A stretch of DNA of 64,000 bases from Rathayibacter sp. VKM Ac-2856 (lineage in GTDB: Bacteria; Actinomycetota; Actinomycetes; Actinomycetales; Microbacteriaceae), in NCBI RefSeq assembly GCF_013205055.1, contig NZ_JABMLF010000003.1, positions 124,001 through 188,000 of the forward strand, written 5' to 3'. Below the pieces are notes generated by a model. The model was given only the letters and a program-made list of their open reading frames with translations. It was not told the DNA's origin and searched no databases. Both the position numbers and the translations under genes were made by a program. Numbering within the stretch: the first letter of the stretch is position 1; every line of letters begins with the position of its first letter. This document shows, piece after piece, positions 17,718-25,835 of the stretch.

Positions 17718-18973
17718 GAGCCGATGCTCTCGCGCAGCTGACGGAGGTGCTCGCCGAGCTCGCCGTCGACGGCGGGCAGCGGCGACTGCGGACCGTCGAA
17801 CAGGACGATCACGAGACCGACCGCGACGGCGACGAGCGCGAGGACCAGGACGATCAGCCACGGGCTCGGGCCGGTGCGACGCCGGGCAACGGCGGGCGCG
17901 CTCGGCGCGACCCACGTCGTCGTCGCGGTCGCGGGCGCGGCCTCGGGGAGCCGCTCGGTCGCCCCCGCGGGCAGCACCGAGGTCGCGTCGAGCAGCTCGG
18001 TCGCGGCGGAGGTCGGAGCGAAGCGCTCGGTGGCGAGCATCCGCTCCGTCGGCGGCGGGCCGGCCGGCTCCGCGCGGATCACGTCCGGGACGACGATCGC
18101 CGTGGGCGGCCCGTCGCGCCGCGGATCGATCAGCGCGCGCGCCGACTCCGCGACCTCGATCGCGCTCGGCCGCTCCGCCGGCTCGCGCCGCGTCATCGCG
18201 TTCAGCAGCGCCGACCAGCCGCCGCCGAGCGACTCCGACACCTCGGGGTCGCGCAGCAGCCGGGCGAGGGTGACCTCGATGGCCGAGCCGGTGAAGGGAC
18301 GCCGCCCGGTCAGCGACTCGAGCAGCACCAGCCCCAGGGAGTAGACGTCGCTCGCGGAGGTCAGCACGTCGCCGTGCGCCTGCTCCGGGCTGAGGTAGGC
18401 GGCCGTGCCGATCAGCGTGCCGGGCGAGGTGATGCGGGTGGCGTCGATCAGGTAGGCGATGCCGAAGTCGGCGAGCTTGGGCCGGAACTCGCGGCTGGTC
18501 AGCGGGCTCGGCACGAGCAGCACGTTCGACGGCTTCACGTCGCGGTGCACCACGCCGGCCGCGTGCACCGTGTGCAGGGCCTCGCCGAGATCGGCGGCCA
18601 TCGACGCGACGTCGTTGGGCGCGACGGGGCCACTGGCGAGCCGCTCCGCGAGGCTCGGCCCCTCCGCGAGCTCCATCACCATGTACGCCTGGCCGCCGGT
18701 GTCGTCCCCGCCGTCGTCGGCGTCGTAGAGAGTGACCAGCGCGGGGTGGTTGAGGGCGGCGAGCAGCCGGATCTCGGACGACTTCCGCTGCAGGTCCTGC
18801 GCGTCGTCGATGCCCGGGGCGAACATCTTCAGCGCCACCGACCGGCCGAGGATCTCGTCGCGCGCCCGGTAGACCGTCGCCATCCCGCCGCGCCCGATCA
18901 GCTCCTCGATCGTGTAGCGACCGCCGATCGTCGTGCCGACGACGCGGTTCTCGCCCGTTCGGTGGGATGACAC
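17714..18973 (-). CDS. Membrane-anchored serine/threonine protein kinase (Pkn family)
   Basis: The 419-residue protein has a complete Hanks-type kinase domain: glycine loop LIGRGGMATVYRA, catalytic lysine 49 in ALKMF, HRDVKPSN, the DFG motif in LADFGIAYL, and GTAAYLSPEQA. After the kinase there is a juxtamembrane segment of about 100 residues and one transmembrane helix (WLIVLVLALVAVAVGLVIVL), with only a short tail of about 30 residues outside and no PASTA repeats. The GTG start at 18973 follows GAGGAGGAATC. The coupled downstream lipoprotein may supply the missing extracellular part. Substrates are unknown. Confidence 0.92.
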   Translation of the reverse strand: MSSHRTGENRVVGTTIGGRYTIEELIGRGGMATVYRARDEILGRSVALKMFAPGIDDAQDLQRKSSEIRLLAALNHPALVTLYDADDGGDDTGGQAYMVMELAEGPSLAERLASGPVAPNDVASMAADLGEALHTVHAAGVVHRDVKPSNVLLVPSPLTSREFRPKLADFGIAYLIDATRITSPGTLIGTAAYLSPEQAHGDVLTSASDVYSLGLVLLESLTGRRPFTGSAIEVTLARLLRDPEVSESLGGGWSALLNAMTRREPAERPSAIEVAESARALIDPRRDGPPTAIVVPDVIRAEPAGPPPTERMLATERFAPTSAATELLDATSVLPAGATERLPEAAPATATTTWVAPSAPAVARRRTGPSPWLIVLVLALVAVAVGLVIVLFDGPQSPLPAVDGELGEHLRQLRESIGS

Positions 18974-19149
18974 GATTCCTCCTCGGACGGATGCTGCGGC
19001 AACGCCGCGCTCCCCGGTGCGACCGTTCCCTCAGGGTAGTACGTCCGTCCTCCGGCACGCAGGACCGACCGGGGCGGGCGGCCTGTCAAGCGGGTGCCCG
19101 TCGAGGGGGCCGCGCGTAGCGTGGCTGGTCCCGACGAAAGGTGAGGCAC

Positions 19150-19446
19150 ATGCACGAGGACGAGCAGGGATCGACGATCGGCGCGACGGACGGCGCGGCT
19201 CCGGCCACGGCGAACGAGAGCGAGACGATCGAGAAGGACCGCGCCGAGTCCCCGGGCAGCGAGCGCGAGACCGAGGTCCGCCAGGAGCAGGACCCGACCA
19301 CCAGCCGGACCGAGGTCTCCGGCTCGGCCGAGGTCATCTCCGTCCCCGGCACGGGCGGCGCGGACGACGTCGGCACCGTCGAGGTGGACCCCGACGAGGT
19401 CAGCCTCAACGGCAAGCCGTTCCCGGGACACGCCGGAACGAAATGA
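19150..19446 (+). CDS. Small acidic protein, function unknown
   Basis: The 98-residue product is rich in E, D, T and S (for example ESETIEKDRAES and VEVDPDEVSLNG) and ends in GHAGTK. It has no signal peptide or transmembrane helix. ATG 19150 follows AAAGGTGAGG; an in-frame GTG lies three codons earlier. It is divergent from the kinase gene. The 23 bases at its 3' end are imperfectly repeated about 65 bases later, outside the gene. No family is recognised; it belongs in the group of small acidic proteins in this window. Confidence 0.65.
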   Translation: MHEDEQGSTIGATDGAAPATANESETIEKDRAESPGSERETEVRQEQDPTTSRTEVSGSAEVISVPGTGGADDVGTVEVDPDEVSLNGKPFPGHAGTK

Positions 19447-19523
19447 TCCGGCCTGCCCCGGGAACCGCTCCCATCAGCCGGCTCCGCCGGCGGGCGGGGC
19501 ACGCAGGTACGAAGTAACTCCCC

Positions 19524-20216
19524 TCACGCGACCGGGTCGAGCAGGCCAGGATCGTGGCGGTCGACCGTCCGCGCGTTGTTGACGCGGCGGTCGACCGGGT
19601 AGGCCGTGATCGTCGAGGCGACGGCGACCGAGGCTCGGTCGAGCGTCGCCAGCATCTCCTCGCTCGAGGCGAGCGGCTCCGGACTCAGCCAGGCGTCGCG
19701 GACGTCGGGGGTGAGGAAGACGGGCATCCGGTCGTGGACCTCGCCGGAGGCGTCCCGCGCCTCGCGGGTGATGATCGTGAACGAGACGCGCCACTCGTCG
19801 CCCTCCTTGCGCGCCGCGTAGAGGCCCGCCGCGGCGAGGATCGGCTCGTCGCCGTGCAGGAACCACGGCTGCTTGCCGTCGGCCCGCGCCTCCCACTCGT
19901 AGTAGCCGCGCATCGGCACGATGGCCCGCTGCTTCGCGAAGGCCCCGCGGAACAGCCCGTTCGAGGCGACGGTCTCGAGCCGCGCGTTGATCGGCGACGG
20001 CCCCTTCCCCTTCGCCCACGAGGGCCGGAAGCCCCAGGAGGCCAGCTCGATCTCGCGCTCGAGCGCGTCCTCGTGCCGGTGCTCGCGCACGATCGGCGCG
20101 GCGTCGGTGGGAGCGACGCTGAAGTCGGGCGCCCAGTCGGCCGCCCGGCCGCCCGCCGCGACGAACTCGGCGATCAGGGCGTCGGTCTCGGAATCCATCG
20201 CGAAGCGTCCGCACAT
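19524..20216 (-). CDS. SOS response-associated peptidase, SRAP/YedK/HMCES family
   Basis: The 230-residue protein begins MCGRFAMDS, so removal of Met exposes the catalytic Cys2. This fixes the start at 20216; the frame itself is open further upstream. Other SRAP landmarks are INARLETVASNGLFRGAF, GYYEWEARADGKQPWFL (catalytic Glu) and the histidine in HDRMPVFL. The family forms a covalent thiazolidine crosslink with abasic sites in single-stranded DNA and so protects replication forks. The start lies 10 bases after the EamA transporter stop, suggesting one transcript. Confidence 0.93.
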   Translation of the reverse strand: MCGRFAMDSETDALIAEFVAAGGRAADWAPDFSVAPTDAAPIVREHRHEDALEREIELASWGFRPSWAKGKGPSPINARLETVASNGLFRGAFAKQRAIVPMRGYYEWEARADGKQPWFLHGDEPILAAAGLYAARKEGDEWRVSFTIITREARDASGEVHDRMPVFLTPDVRDAWLSPEPLASSEEMLATLDRASVAVASTITAYPVDRRVNNARTVDRHDPGLLDPVA

Positions 20217-20226
20217 GTGGGCGACA

Positions 20227-21120
20227 CTACGCCGGACCACCGACGGCGGCGAGGACCTCTGCGCGCCGACCGCGCCGGATCGTCGCGACCGCGAGCCCGG
20301 CGACCATCACGGCACCGCCGATCAGCACGCCGACCGAGGGCACTTCGCCCAGCAGCGCCCACGCCGACAGCACGCCGACCACCGGCACGAGCAGCGTGAA
20401 CGGCACCACCGACGCGGCCGGGTAGCGGGCCAGCAGCGAGTTCCAGATCCCGTAGCCGATCAGCGAGGCGAACACCGCGGTGTCGAGCGTGCTGAGGACC
20501 GCCGCGAGCGAGAGCCCCTGCAGCGCCGTCGCGATCGCGGGCCCGCCGTCGACGAGCAGCGAGAGCAGCAGCGCCGGGATCGGCACGACCAGCGCCGACC
20601 AGACCACCAGCGACAGCCCCGAGGCGCCCTTCGCGCGCCGGGTCAGGACGTTGCCGATCGCCCAGGACAGCGCACCGCCCAGGCAGACCACGAACGGCAG
20701 CCACGGAGCGACCGCGCCGTGCGAGACGGCCACGATCACGAGACCCGCGACGCCGACGACCAGGCCGATGCTCTGCCGCCGGGTCGGCCGCTCCCGCAGC
20801 AGCACCGCCGCGATCAGCACCGTCATCACGATCTGCGCCTGCACCACCAGCGACGCCAGCCCCGCGGGCATCCCCAGCGCCAGCGCGAGATAGAGCAGAG
20901 CGAACTGCCCGAGGCTCATGAACGCCCCGATCGTCGCGACCGTGCGCAGCGGCGCCTCGGGCCGCGGCACGAGGAACACGGCCGGCACCGCGACCACCGC
21001 GAAGCGCATCGCGAGGAACAGCAGCGGCGGCACGTCCGCGAGCCCGACGTCGATGACGACGAAGTTCAGCCCCCAGAGCAGGACGACGAGGAGGGCGAGG
21101 AGGCTGTGCCGGCGGGTCAT
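20227..21120 (-). CDS. DMT superfamily transporter, EamA domain
   Basis: The 297-residue product has about ten short hydrophobic helices arranged as two EamA repeats, with LLVVLLWGLNFVVIDVGLAD at the N-terminus and WAIGNVLTRRAKG opening the second repeat. These proteins export amino acids or other metabolites. The start is ATG 21120. A LysR-type regulator gene is divergent 72 bases away, which is the usual arrangement for a regulator controlling an exporter. The SRAP gene follows closely downstream. Confidence 0.9.
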   Translation of the reverse strand: MTRRHSLLALLVVLLWGLNFVVIDVGLADVPPLLFLAMRFAVVAVPAVFLVPRPEAPLRTVATIGAFMSLGQFALLYLALALGMPAGLASLVVQAQIVMTVLIAAVLLRERPTRRQSIGLVVGVAGLVIVAVSHGAVAPWLPFVVCLGGALSWAIGNVLTRRAKGASGLSLVVWSALVVPIPALLLSLLVDGGPAIATALQGLSLAAVLSTLDTAVFASLIGYGIWNSLLARYPAASVVPFTLLVPVVGVLSAWALLGEVPSVGVLIGGAVMVAGLAVATIRRGRRAEVLAAVGGPA

Positions 21121-21180
21121 GGGTCCAGACAAGCGCGAACGACCCGGCAGCACCAGCGCAGGTCGGCACCGCCGATCCGG

Positions 21181-21186
21181 TAGCGT
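21181..21186 (+). promoter_or_regulatory. -10 box TAGCGT for a leaderless lysR transcript
   Basis: TAGCGT ends six bases before ATG 21193. No ribosome binding site is present. Confidence 0.4.
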
Positions 21187-21192
21187 CGCTGC

Positions 21193-22089
21193 ATGATCGA
21201 GCCGTCCGCGCTCCGCGCCCTCGTCGCCGTCCGCGACTGCGGCACCGTTGCCGCCGCGGCCGACGCGCTCGGCTACACCCCCTCGGCCGTGTCGCAGCAG
21301 CTCAAGCGCCTCGAGCGCCAGACCGGCGGTGCCGTTGCCGAGCGCTCCGGTCGCGGCGTGCTGCTGACCGCGCACGGCCGCACGCTGGCCGAGCGCGGCG
21401 AGCGCCTCCTCGCCGAGCTCGAGGCGCTCGGGCACCTGGGCACCGTCCCGGCGGAGGAGGTGACCGGCACTCTGCGGGTGGCCGCGTTCTCGACCGCGAT
21501 GCGCGGCCTGCTGGTGCCGGCCCTGTTGCTCATCCGCGAGCGCGCGCCTCGGCTGCGGCTCACCCTCGACGAGCTCGACCCGTGGGAGGCCTCGCGCCGG
21601 CTGGAGCGGGGCGCGGCCGATCTCGCGATCCTGCACGATTGGCCCGGGCTGGCGCTCGATCTCCCCCACGACACCATCGAGAGCGAGATCCTCCTCGAGG
21701 ACCGCGCCGACGTCCTCCTGCACCGTGCGCACCCGCTCGCCGGGAGCGCCGAGATCGCGCCGAGCCGCCTCGCCGACGAGACCTGGGTGAGCATCCCGGC
21801 GGGGGCGATCTGCCACGCCTGGCTGCTGCGCACCTTCGCCGGCACCGGCCGCCAGCCGGACATCGCCTACTACGACGAGGACTTCAGCACCCACATCGCC
21901 CTGGTCGAGGCGGGTGCGGCGGTCGCGCTGGTCCCGCGGCTGGGACGCGAGCCGCTTCCGGAGGCGGTGGTCGCGGTCCCCGCGGTCGACCCGATCTCGA
22001 CGCGCGTCGTCAGCGCGGCCTGGCGCCGCTCGGGCCGGGGGAATCCGGCCCGCGCGGTGGTGCTCGACGCGCTCCGCGCGGTGTCGTAG
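21193..22089 (+). CDS. LysR family transcriptional regulator
   Basis: The 298-residue product has the LysR N-terminal winged helix (LRALVAVRDCGTVAAAADAL, then YTPSAVSQQLKRLER) and a C-terminal substrate-binding fold. ATG 21193 has TAGCGT seven bases upstream and no Shine-Dalgarno sequence, suggesting a leaderless transcript. It is divergent from the EamA transporter gene and probably regulates it in response to a transported metabolite. The ligand is unknown. Confidence 0.92.
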   Translation: MIEPSALRALVAVRDCGTVAAAADALGYTPSAVSQQLKRLERQTGGAVAERSGRGVLLTAHGRTLAERGERLLAELEALGHLGTVPAEEVTGTLRVAAFSTAMRGLLVPALLLIRERAPRLRLTLDELDPWEASRRLERGAADLAILHDWPGLALDLPHDTIESEILLEDRADVLLHRAHPLAGSAEIAPSRLADETWVSIPAGAICHAWLLRTFAGTGRQPDIAYYDEDFSTHIALVEAGAAVALVPRLGREPLPEAVVAVPAVDPISTRVVSAAWRRSGRGNPARAVVLDALRAVS

Positions 22090-22119
22090 CCCCGAGGAGC
22101 GCCGACCGACCGGCGGTGG

Positions 22120-22749
22120 TCAGCCGCCGACGACGCGGCTCTTCGCCGACCAGAAGCGCATCAGCGCGCCGGCCGCGATCGAGCCGGCCGCCCCGGCGGC
22201 GAGGTCGCCCAGCGTGTCCTCGTAGCCGACGAAGATCGTCTCGTCGACGAAGCGGTGCCCGGCCCACTCGCCCCACTCCCAGACGACGCCCATCGTCAGG
22301 CCGAAGCAGGCGCAGAGCACGATCGCCGGGGCGAGCGGTCCGCGATCGCCCGCCACCGTCGGCACCACGCCGGCGCGCGCGGCGAGGATGTAGGCGACGG
22401 CCGCGACCAGCCCGTTCAGCACGAAGTGCACGACGAGGTCCCACGACGCCCACGCCTGGTAGAGCCCGAGCACGCTGCTCCACGAGGCGATCAGCAGAGC
22501 CAGGCCGAACGCGGCGTCCAGCGCGGGACGGATCCCGAGGAACCGCGGCAGGACGAGCCCGATCGCCGCGAGGGCGAAGACGGCGACGTCGACGAGGTCC
22601 CAGCCGAGCACCGCGGCGACGATGCTCGCGGCGCCGAGCGCGCGGACCGCGTCGGCGAACCACTCGCCCCGGGTGCGCGGCGGCTCCATGAAGGTCGAGA
22701 TCAGGACGGGCTCGTTCTCGGGGCGGGATCTCACGGCGGTGCGGGTCAC
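22120..22749 (-). CDS. Integral membrane protein of unknown function (possibly DUF2238/YjdF-like)
   Basis: The 209-residue protein has five to six hydrophobic helices. Charged residues inside the membrane part stand out: WDLVVHFVLNG, then VVWEWGEWAGHRFVDE followed by YEDTLGDLAAGAAGSIAAG. The histidine, glutamate and aspartate pattern resembles the YjdF (DUF2238) family, but the match is by eye only. The GTG start overlaps the stop of the upstream nuclease/phosphatase gene (GTGA), so the two are coupled. No function can be given. Confidence 0.7.
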   Translation of the reverse strand: MTRTAVRSRPENEPVLISTFMEPPRTRGEWFADAVRALGAASIVAAVLGWDLVDVAVFALAAIGLVLPRFLGIRPALDAAFGLALLIASWSSVLGLYQAWASWDLVVHFVLNGLVAAVAYILAARAGVVPTVAGDRGPLAPAIVLCACFGLTMGVVWEWGEWAGHRFVDETIFVGYEDTLGDLAAGAAGSIAAGALMRFWSAKSRVVGG

Positions 22750-23579
22750 GGCTTCGTGAAGCGGAGCACGGCCTGGACCGCCTCGTGGTCCGAGCCCGGA
22801 GCCGCGTCGTCGTAGCGCGTGGCGTTGATCGCGGCCGAGACGACCTCGAACGCCCCGGCGCTGACGGTCAGCCAGTCGATGCGGCGCCCGGCCTTCGGCG
22901 GGCGGTAGTTCGAGTAGGTGCCCCAGTGCGGGGTGAGGTGCGTGCCGGCGACGACCCAGGAGTCGGCGAGACGGCCCTCGTCGAGCAGCGCGCGGTAGGG
23001 GGCCGTGCCGATGTCGGTGTTGGTGTCGCCCATCACGATCGCCGGCCGGCCGAGATCGAGGACCCGCTCGGCGACGAGCTCGGCCGAGCGCAGCCGCGAG
23101 CGGCGCGAGAGGTGGTCGAAGTGCGTCGCCACCACGGTCAGCTCGCGATTCGTCGCGTGGTCGGTCAGCTCGGCGATCACGGCGGTCCGCGGGATGCGGT
23201 TGCCCCAGCTGCGCGAGCCGGCGACGTCCGGAGTGGCGGACAGGGCGATCTGCGACCAGTCGCGCACCGCGAAGCGGCTGCGGTCGACGAAGAGCATCAC
23301 GCGCTCGCCGCCGCGGTCGGCGTCGCGGCCGAAGCCCATCCCCTCGAAGGAGGCGTCGAGCGACTCGTGCACCCACTGCGCCTGATCGGGCAGCGCCTCC
23401 TGGACCGCGAGGATCGACGGGCGCTCCTCCTGCAGCAGGCGGCGGACGAGCGGCTTGCGCCGCTCCCACTGGTCGACCGCCCGGGCGGTGAGGCGGGGCA
23501 TGCGCCGCCGGATGTTGTACGTCATCACGTGCAGCTCGGGGGCCGCGATCGGACCGATCAGGGGGGTCGGGTCGGGCAT
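22746..23579 (-). CDS. Endonuclease/exonuclease/phosphatase family protein
   Basis: The 277-residue product has the EEP fold landmarks: LHVMTYNIRR (metal-binding Asn), ILAVQEALPD (catalytic Glu), the His/Asp core in VVATHFDHLS and IVMGDTNTD, and GSDHEAVQAVL near the C-terminus. Family members cleave phosphodiesters in nucleic acids, phospholipids or inositol phosphates. No signal peptide is obvious. The downstream membrane protein gene overlaps it. The substrate is unknown. Confidence 0.88.
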   Translation of the reverse strand: MPDPTPLIGPIAAPELHVMTYNIRRRMPRLTARAVDQWERRKPLVRRLLQEERPSILAVQEALPDQAQWVHESLDASFEGMGFGRDADRGGERVMLFVDRSRFAVRDWSQIALSATPDVAGSRSWGNRIPRTAVIAELTDHATNRELTVVATHFDHLSRRSRLRSAELVAERVLDLGRPAIVMGDTNTDIGTAPYRALLDEGRLADSWVVAGTHLTPHWGTYSNYRPPKAGRRIDWLTVSAGAFEVVSAAINATRYDDAAPGSDHEAVQAVLRFTKP

Positions 23580-23656
23580 GCCTCCAGCCTACGGGGGCGA
23601 TCCGAGGTGTCCGGGAGGCTTGCGGACCCGCTTCCCGGTGCCCCTACCCTTCGAGG

Positions 23657-24055
23657 ATGACCCTCTCGCCCGCGCTCGCGGCCCTCGCCGACGCCTCGTT
23701 CGTCTCGCTCACCACCTTCCGGAAGACCGGCGTCGGGGTGTCCACGCCGGTGTGGATCGCGCGCGACGGCGACGAGCTGGTCGTCACCACTCCCCGCAAG
23801 AGCGGCAAGGTCAAGCGCCTGCGGAACGACCCGCGGGTGACCCTGGTGCCCTGCGACCGCCGCGGCCGCGTCGCCGACGGCGCGACCGTCCTCGAGGCCG
23901 AGGCGCGCATCGTCTCGGACACCGGCACCGTCGACCGCCTCGGCCGCGTCTTCCTGCGGAAGTACCGCCTCGAGTACCGCGTCTTCATGGTGATCGAGCG
24001 CATCGTCTCCCGCGGCGACCGCACCCGCGTGATGCTCCGCATCGCGGACCGCTGA
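23657..24055 (+). CDS. PPOX class F420-dependent oxidoreductase
   Basis: The 132-residue single-domain protein matches the split beta-barrel of flavin- or F420-binding PPOX proteins, with FVSLTTFRKTGVGVSTPVW and TPRKSGKVKRLRNDPRV. Actinobacterial members use coenzyme F420 to reduce substrates such as biliverdin or quinones. ATG 23657 has TACCCT (23645-23650) six bases upstream, so it may be leaderless. The neighbours give no clue to the substrate. Confidence 0.88.
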   Translation: MTLSPALAALADASFVSLTTFRKTGVGVSTPVWIARDGDELVVTTPRKSGKVKRLRNDPRVTLVPCDRRGRVADGATVLEAEARIVSDTGTVDRLGRVFLRKYRLEYRVFMVIERIVSRGDRTRVMLRIADR

Positions 24056-24093
24056 ACCGCGACGACGCCCTGCTGTTCGCCGGGTCGCGTCGG

Positions 24094-24099
24094 TAGAAT
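24094..24099 (+). promoter_or_regulatory. -10 box TAGAAT of the Fic/VbhA operon
   Basis: TAGAAT lies 24 bases before ATG 24124, with an AAGGGA ribosome binding site between them. It fits a promoter for the antitoxin-toxin pair. Confidence 0.45.
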
Positions 24100-24123
24100 C
24101 GAGGCTTCGGAAGGGAGTCCGGC

Positions 24124-24321
24124 ATGGCGCATGCAGTCGCAGCAACGACGGTCGGTGATGCCGAGAGGGATCGGCATCGGATGTTCGCGGAGGCCGCACT
24201 CTCTCTCGCGGGCCACGAGGTCGAGGATCCGGCACTGCGCGCGATCATCGAACTCGCTGCGCGCCACGAGCTGTCGGGGGACGAGGCGGTCGCGGCGATC
24301 AGGCGGCACGTCCAGGGCTGA
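24124..24321 (+). CDS. VbhA-like antitoxin
   Basis: The 65-residue helical protein resembles the antitoxin_VbhA domain: an Arg-rich first helix (AERDRHRMFAEAALSLAG), a turn, and a C-terminal segment HELSGDEAVAAIRRHVQG of the GEIS-eeA-I type. In VbhA/VbhT pairs an antitoxin helix with a (S/T)xxxE(G/N) motif blocks the ATP site of the Fic toxin. Here the expected place reads ALSLAG, so the inhibitory Glu is not obvious. The stop overlaps the toxin start (TGATG), the usual coupling for such pairs. Confidence 0.78.
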   Translation: MAHAVAATTVGDAERDRHRMFAEAALSLAGHEVEDPALRAIIELAARHELSGDEAVAAIRRHVQG

Positions 24322-25001
24322 TGCCCGGCGGTTCCACCTTCCGCACCTGGGACGACTACTTCATCCCGGGGACGACTGTTCTCCGGAACCTGTTGACGGG
24401 ACCCGGGAAGCCCTACGGCGAGACCGATCCCGTGAAGCTGCGCGTGATGGAGGAGGCGATCACCGCTGTCCGCATCCGGGAGCTGCACGAGAAGCCCATC
24501 GCCGGCCGGTTCGACTACGCGCACATGAAGGCGATCCATCTCGCGATCTTCCAGGACGTGTACGCATGGGCGGGCCAGGAGCGAGTCGCTCCGGTCGGGA
24601 AGCGCATGACCAAGGACGGACACGCCTACTACCCCGCCGGCCCATCCCTCGCCGAGGCCGCGGAATCCGAGTACGCCGAGCTCGCCCGCAAGGATCATCT
24701 CCGCGGCCTCGGTCCGGAGGAGTTCGTCGAGGAGCTCGCCGAGAGCTGGGGCGAGCTGAACGTGATCCACTTCGCGAGAGAGGGCAACACTCGCTCGCAA
24801 TTCGTGTTATTCTCCCAGCTGGCCGAGCAGGCGGGCTACCTGATCGACGCCGCAAGGTTCCTGCCCGGAGCACCGCTGCGGGACGCCTTCGTGGAAGCGC
24901 GATTCCACAGTCAGGACACCGGGAGCAACGAGAAGCTCGCCGCGGTCCTGCGGCAGGCGGTCACACCTCGTCCGAGAGATGCGGACGCAAGGTCCCGGTG
25001 A
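24321..25001 (+). CDS. Fic family toxin (VbhT-like protein adenylyltransferase)
   Basis: The 226-residue product contains a Fic domain. IRELHEKPIAGRFDYAHMKA and IHLAIFQDVYAWAGQER are its conserved N-terminal part, and the active loop reads IHFAREGNTRSQF with the catalytic histidine at about residue 150. The canonical loop is HPFREGNGRxxR, so this protein keeps H, REGN and R but differs at P/F, at the second glycine (T) and at the last arginine (F). Fic toxins modify targets such as topoisomerase subunits by AMPylation. A TTA leucine codon at 24807 is rare in this GC-rich sequence and suggests transfer. The upstream gene encodes a VbhA-like antitoxin. Confidence 0.88.
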   Translation: MPGGSTFRTWDDYFIPGTTVLRNLLTGPGKPYGETDPVKLRVMEEAITAVRIRELHEKPIAGRFDYAHMKAIHLAIFQDVYAWAGQERVAPVGKRMTKDGHAYYPAGPSLAEAAESEYAELARKDHLRGLGPEEFVEELAESWGELNVIHFAREGNTRSQFVLFSQLAEQAGYLIDAARFLPGAPLRDAFVEARFHSQDTGSNEKLAAVLRQAVTPRPRDADARSR

Positions 25002-25162
25002 TCGCCGGCGGAGGCTCGGTGCGGCGTCGCGCGCCTACACCCGCGGGACCGGTCGCGGATAGGGCTTCGGGCGCGTGGTGTGCGGGCACTACGGTGGGGC
25101 GTCGCCCGCCGGTGCCCCTTCAGCGCCTCCCGCGCACGCCGGCGATCGCAGAAGGAGCACGT

Positions 25163-25420
25163 ATGAGCATCGGAGCAGGGATCTTCCTCCTCGTCGTCGG
25201 CGCGGTCCTCGCCTTCGCCGTGGACATCGACGTCGCCGGAGTCGATCTGACGCTGATCGGCTACATCCTGATGGCCGCCGGGGCCGTCGGCCTCATCATC
25301 GGCCTCGTGCTGAGGACCCGCCGCCGCCAGGCCGTCTCGACCACCCGCTCGGCGGTCGACCCCGCCAGCGGCGAGCAGGTCACCCGCCGCACCAGCGAGG
25401 GCAGCGGCCCGGTCGTCTGA
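25163..25420 (+). CDS. Small membrane protein, DUF6458-like
   Basis: The 85-residue product has two hydrophobic helices (GAGIFLLVVGAVLAFAVDID and LTLIGYILMAAGAVGLIIGL) and a basic, then Ser/Thr-rich tail. This architecture matches a small actinobacterial membrane protein family annotated DUF6458. The ATG follows AGAAGGAGCAC. A strong hairpin follows the stop, so it is probably transcribed alone. The function is unknown. Confidence 0.8.
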   Translation: MSIGAGIFLLVVGAVLAFAVDIDVAGVDLTLIGYILMAAGAVGLIIGLVLRTRRRQAVSTTRSAVDPASGEQVTRRTSEGSGPVV

Positions 25421-25433
25421 CCCGCGGAACCAC

Positions 25434-25476
25434 GAGAGGGGCGTCACCGGCATCACCGGTGGCGCCCCTCCTCTCG
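25434..25476. terminator. Hairpin terminator between convergent small genes
   Basis: GAGGGGCGTCACCGG and CCGGTGGCGCCCCTC pair with one mismatch around a short loop. The hairpin lies just after the membrane protein stop and before the 3' end of the opposing small acidic gene, so it may act in both directions. Confidence 0.7.
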
Positions 25477-25497
25477 TCTCAGAGCGTGCCGCGACGG

Positions 25498-25638
25498 CTA
25501 CTCGTCGTCGGGCTCTCCGCCCGAGACGGTGTCCGTGTCGCCGCCGCCGTCGGAGGTGTCGGTGCCGGTGCCGTCGGGGAGGTCCTCGGTCTTCTCGGTC
25601 TTCTCGTCCTCGGTGCCGTTGCTGCTGTCGCTGCTCAT
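25498..25638 (-). CDS. Very small acidic protein, function unknown
   Basis: The 46-residue product consists mostly of D, E, T, S and G (MSSDSSNGTEDEKTEK, then GTGTDTSDGGGDTDT). The start at 25638 is chosen because GGGAGAGCGGCG precedes it; longer in-frame versions would add an unlikely Arg/Pro-rich stretch. The GTDTSD motif is shared with the acidic protein at 6680-7000. It is probably disordered and has no recognised family. Confidence 0.55.
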   Translation of the reverse strand: MSSDSSNGTEDEKTEKTEDLPDGTGTDTSDGGGDTDTVSGGEPDDE

Positions 25639-25835
25639 CGCCGCTCTCCCTTCGCTCCGGCGCTCTGCCGGGACGACCACTCTCCTCCGCGCCCGACCGG
25701 GAGCGCCAGGGGGTGGCGGCGGCGGGCGGAGGCGGACACGATGTGCCGACGCGAGCACAATCCCCAGCGGCGCGGCCCGCGTCTCCGGTTGACTGGGCGC
25801 GCACCGCCGATGGACGGCGGCACTCTGGAGGAGAC

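Noticed and set aside
19420-19520. A second copy of the GHAGTK end of the small acidic protein gene after its stop
   Set aside because: The similarity is about 23 imperfect bases and no start or frame supports a second gene. It was judged a local partial duplication only.
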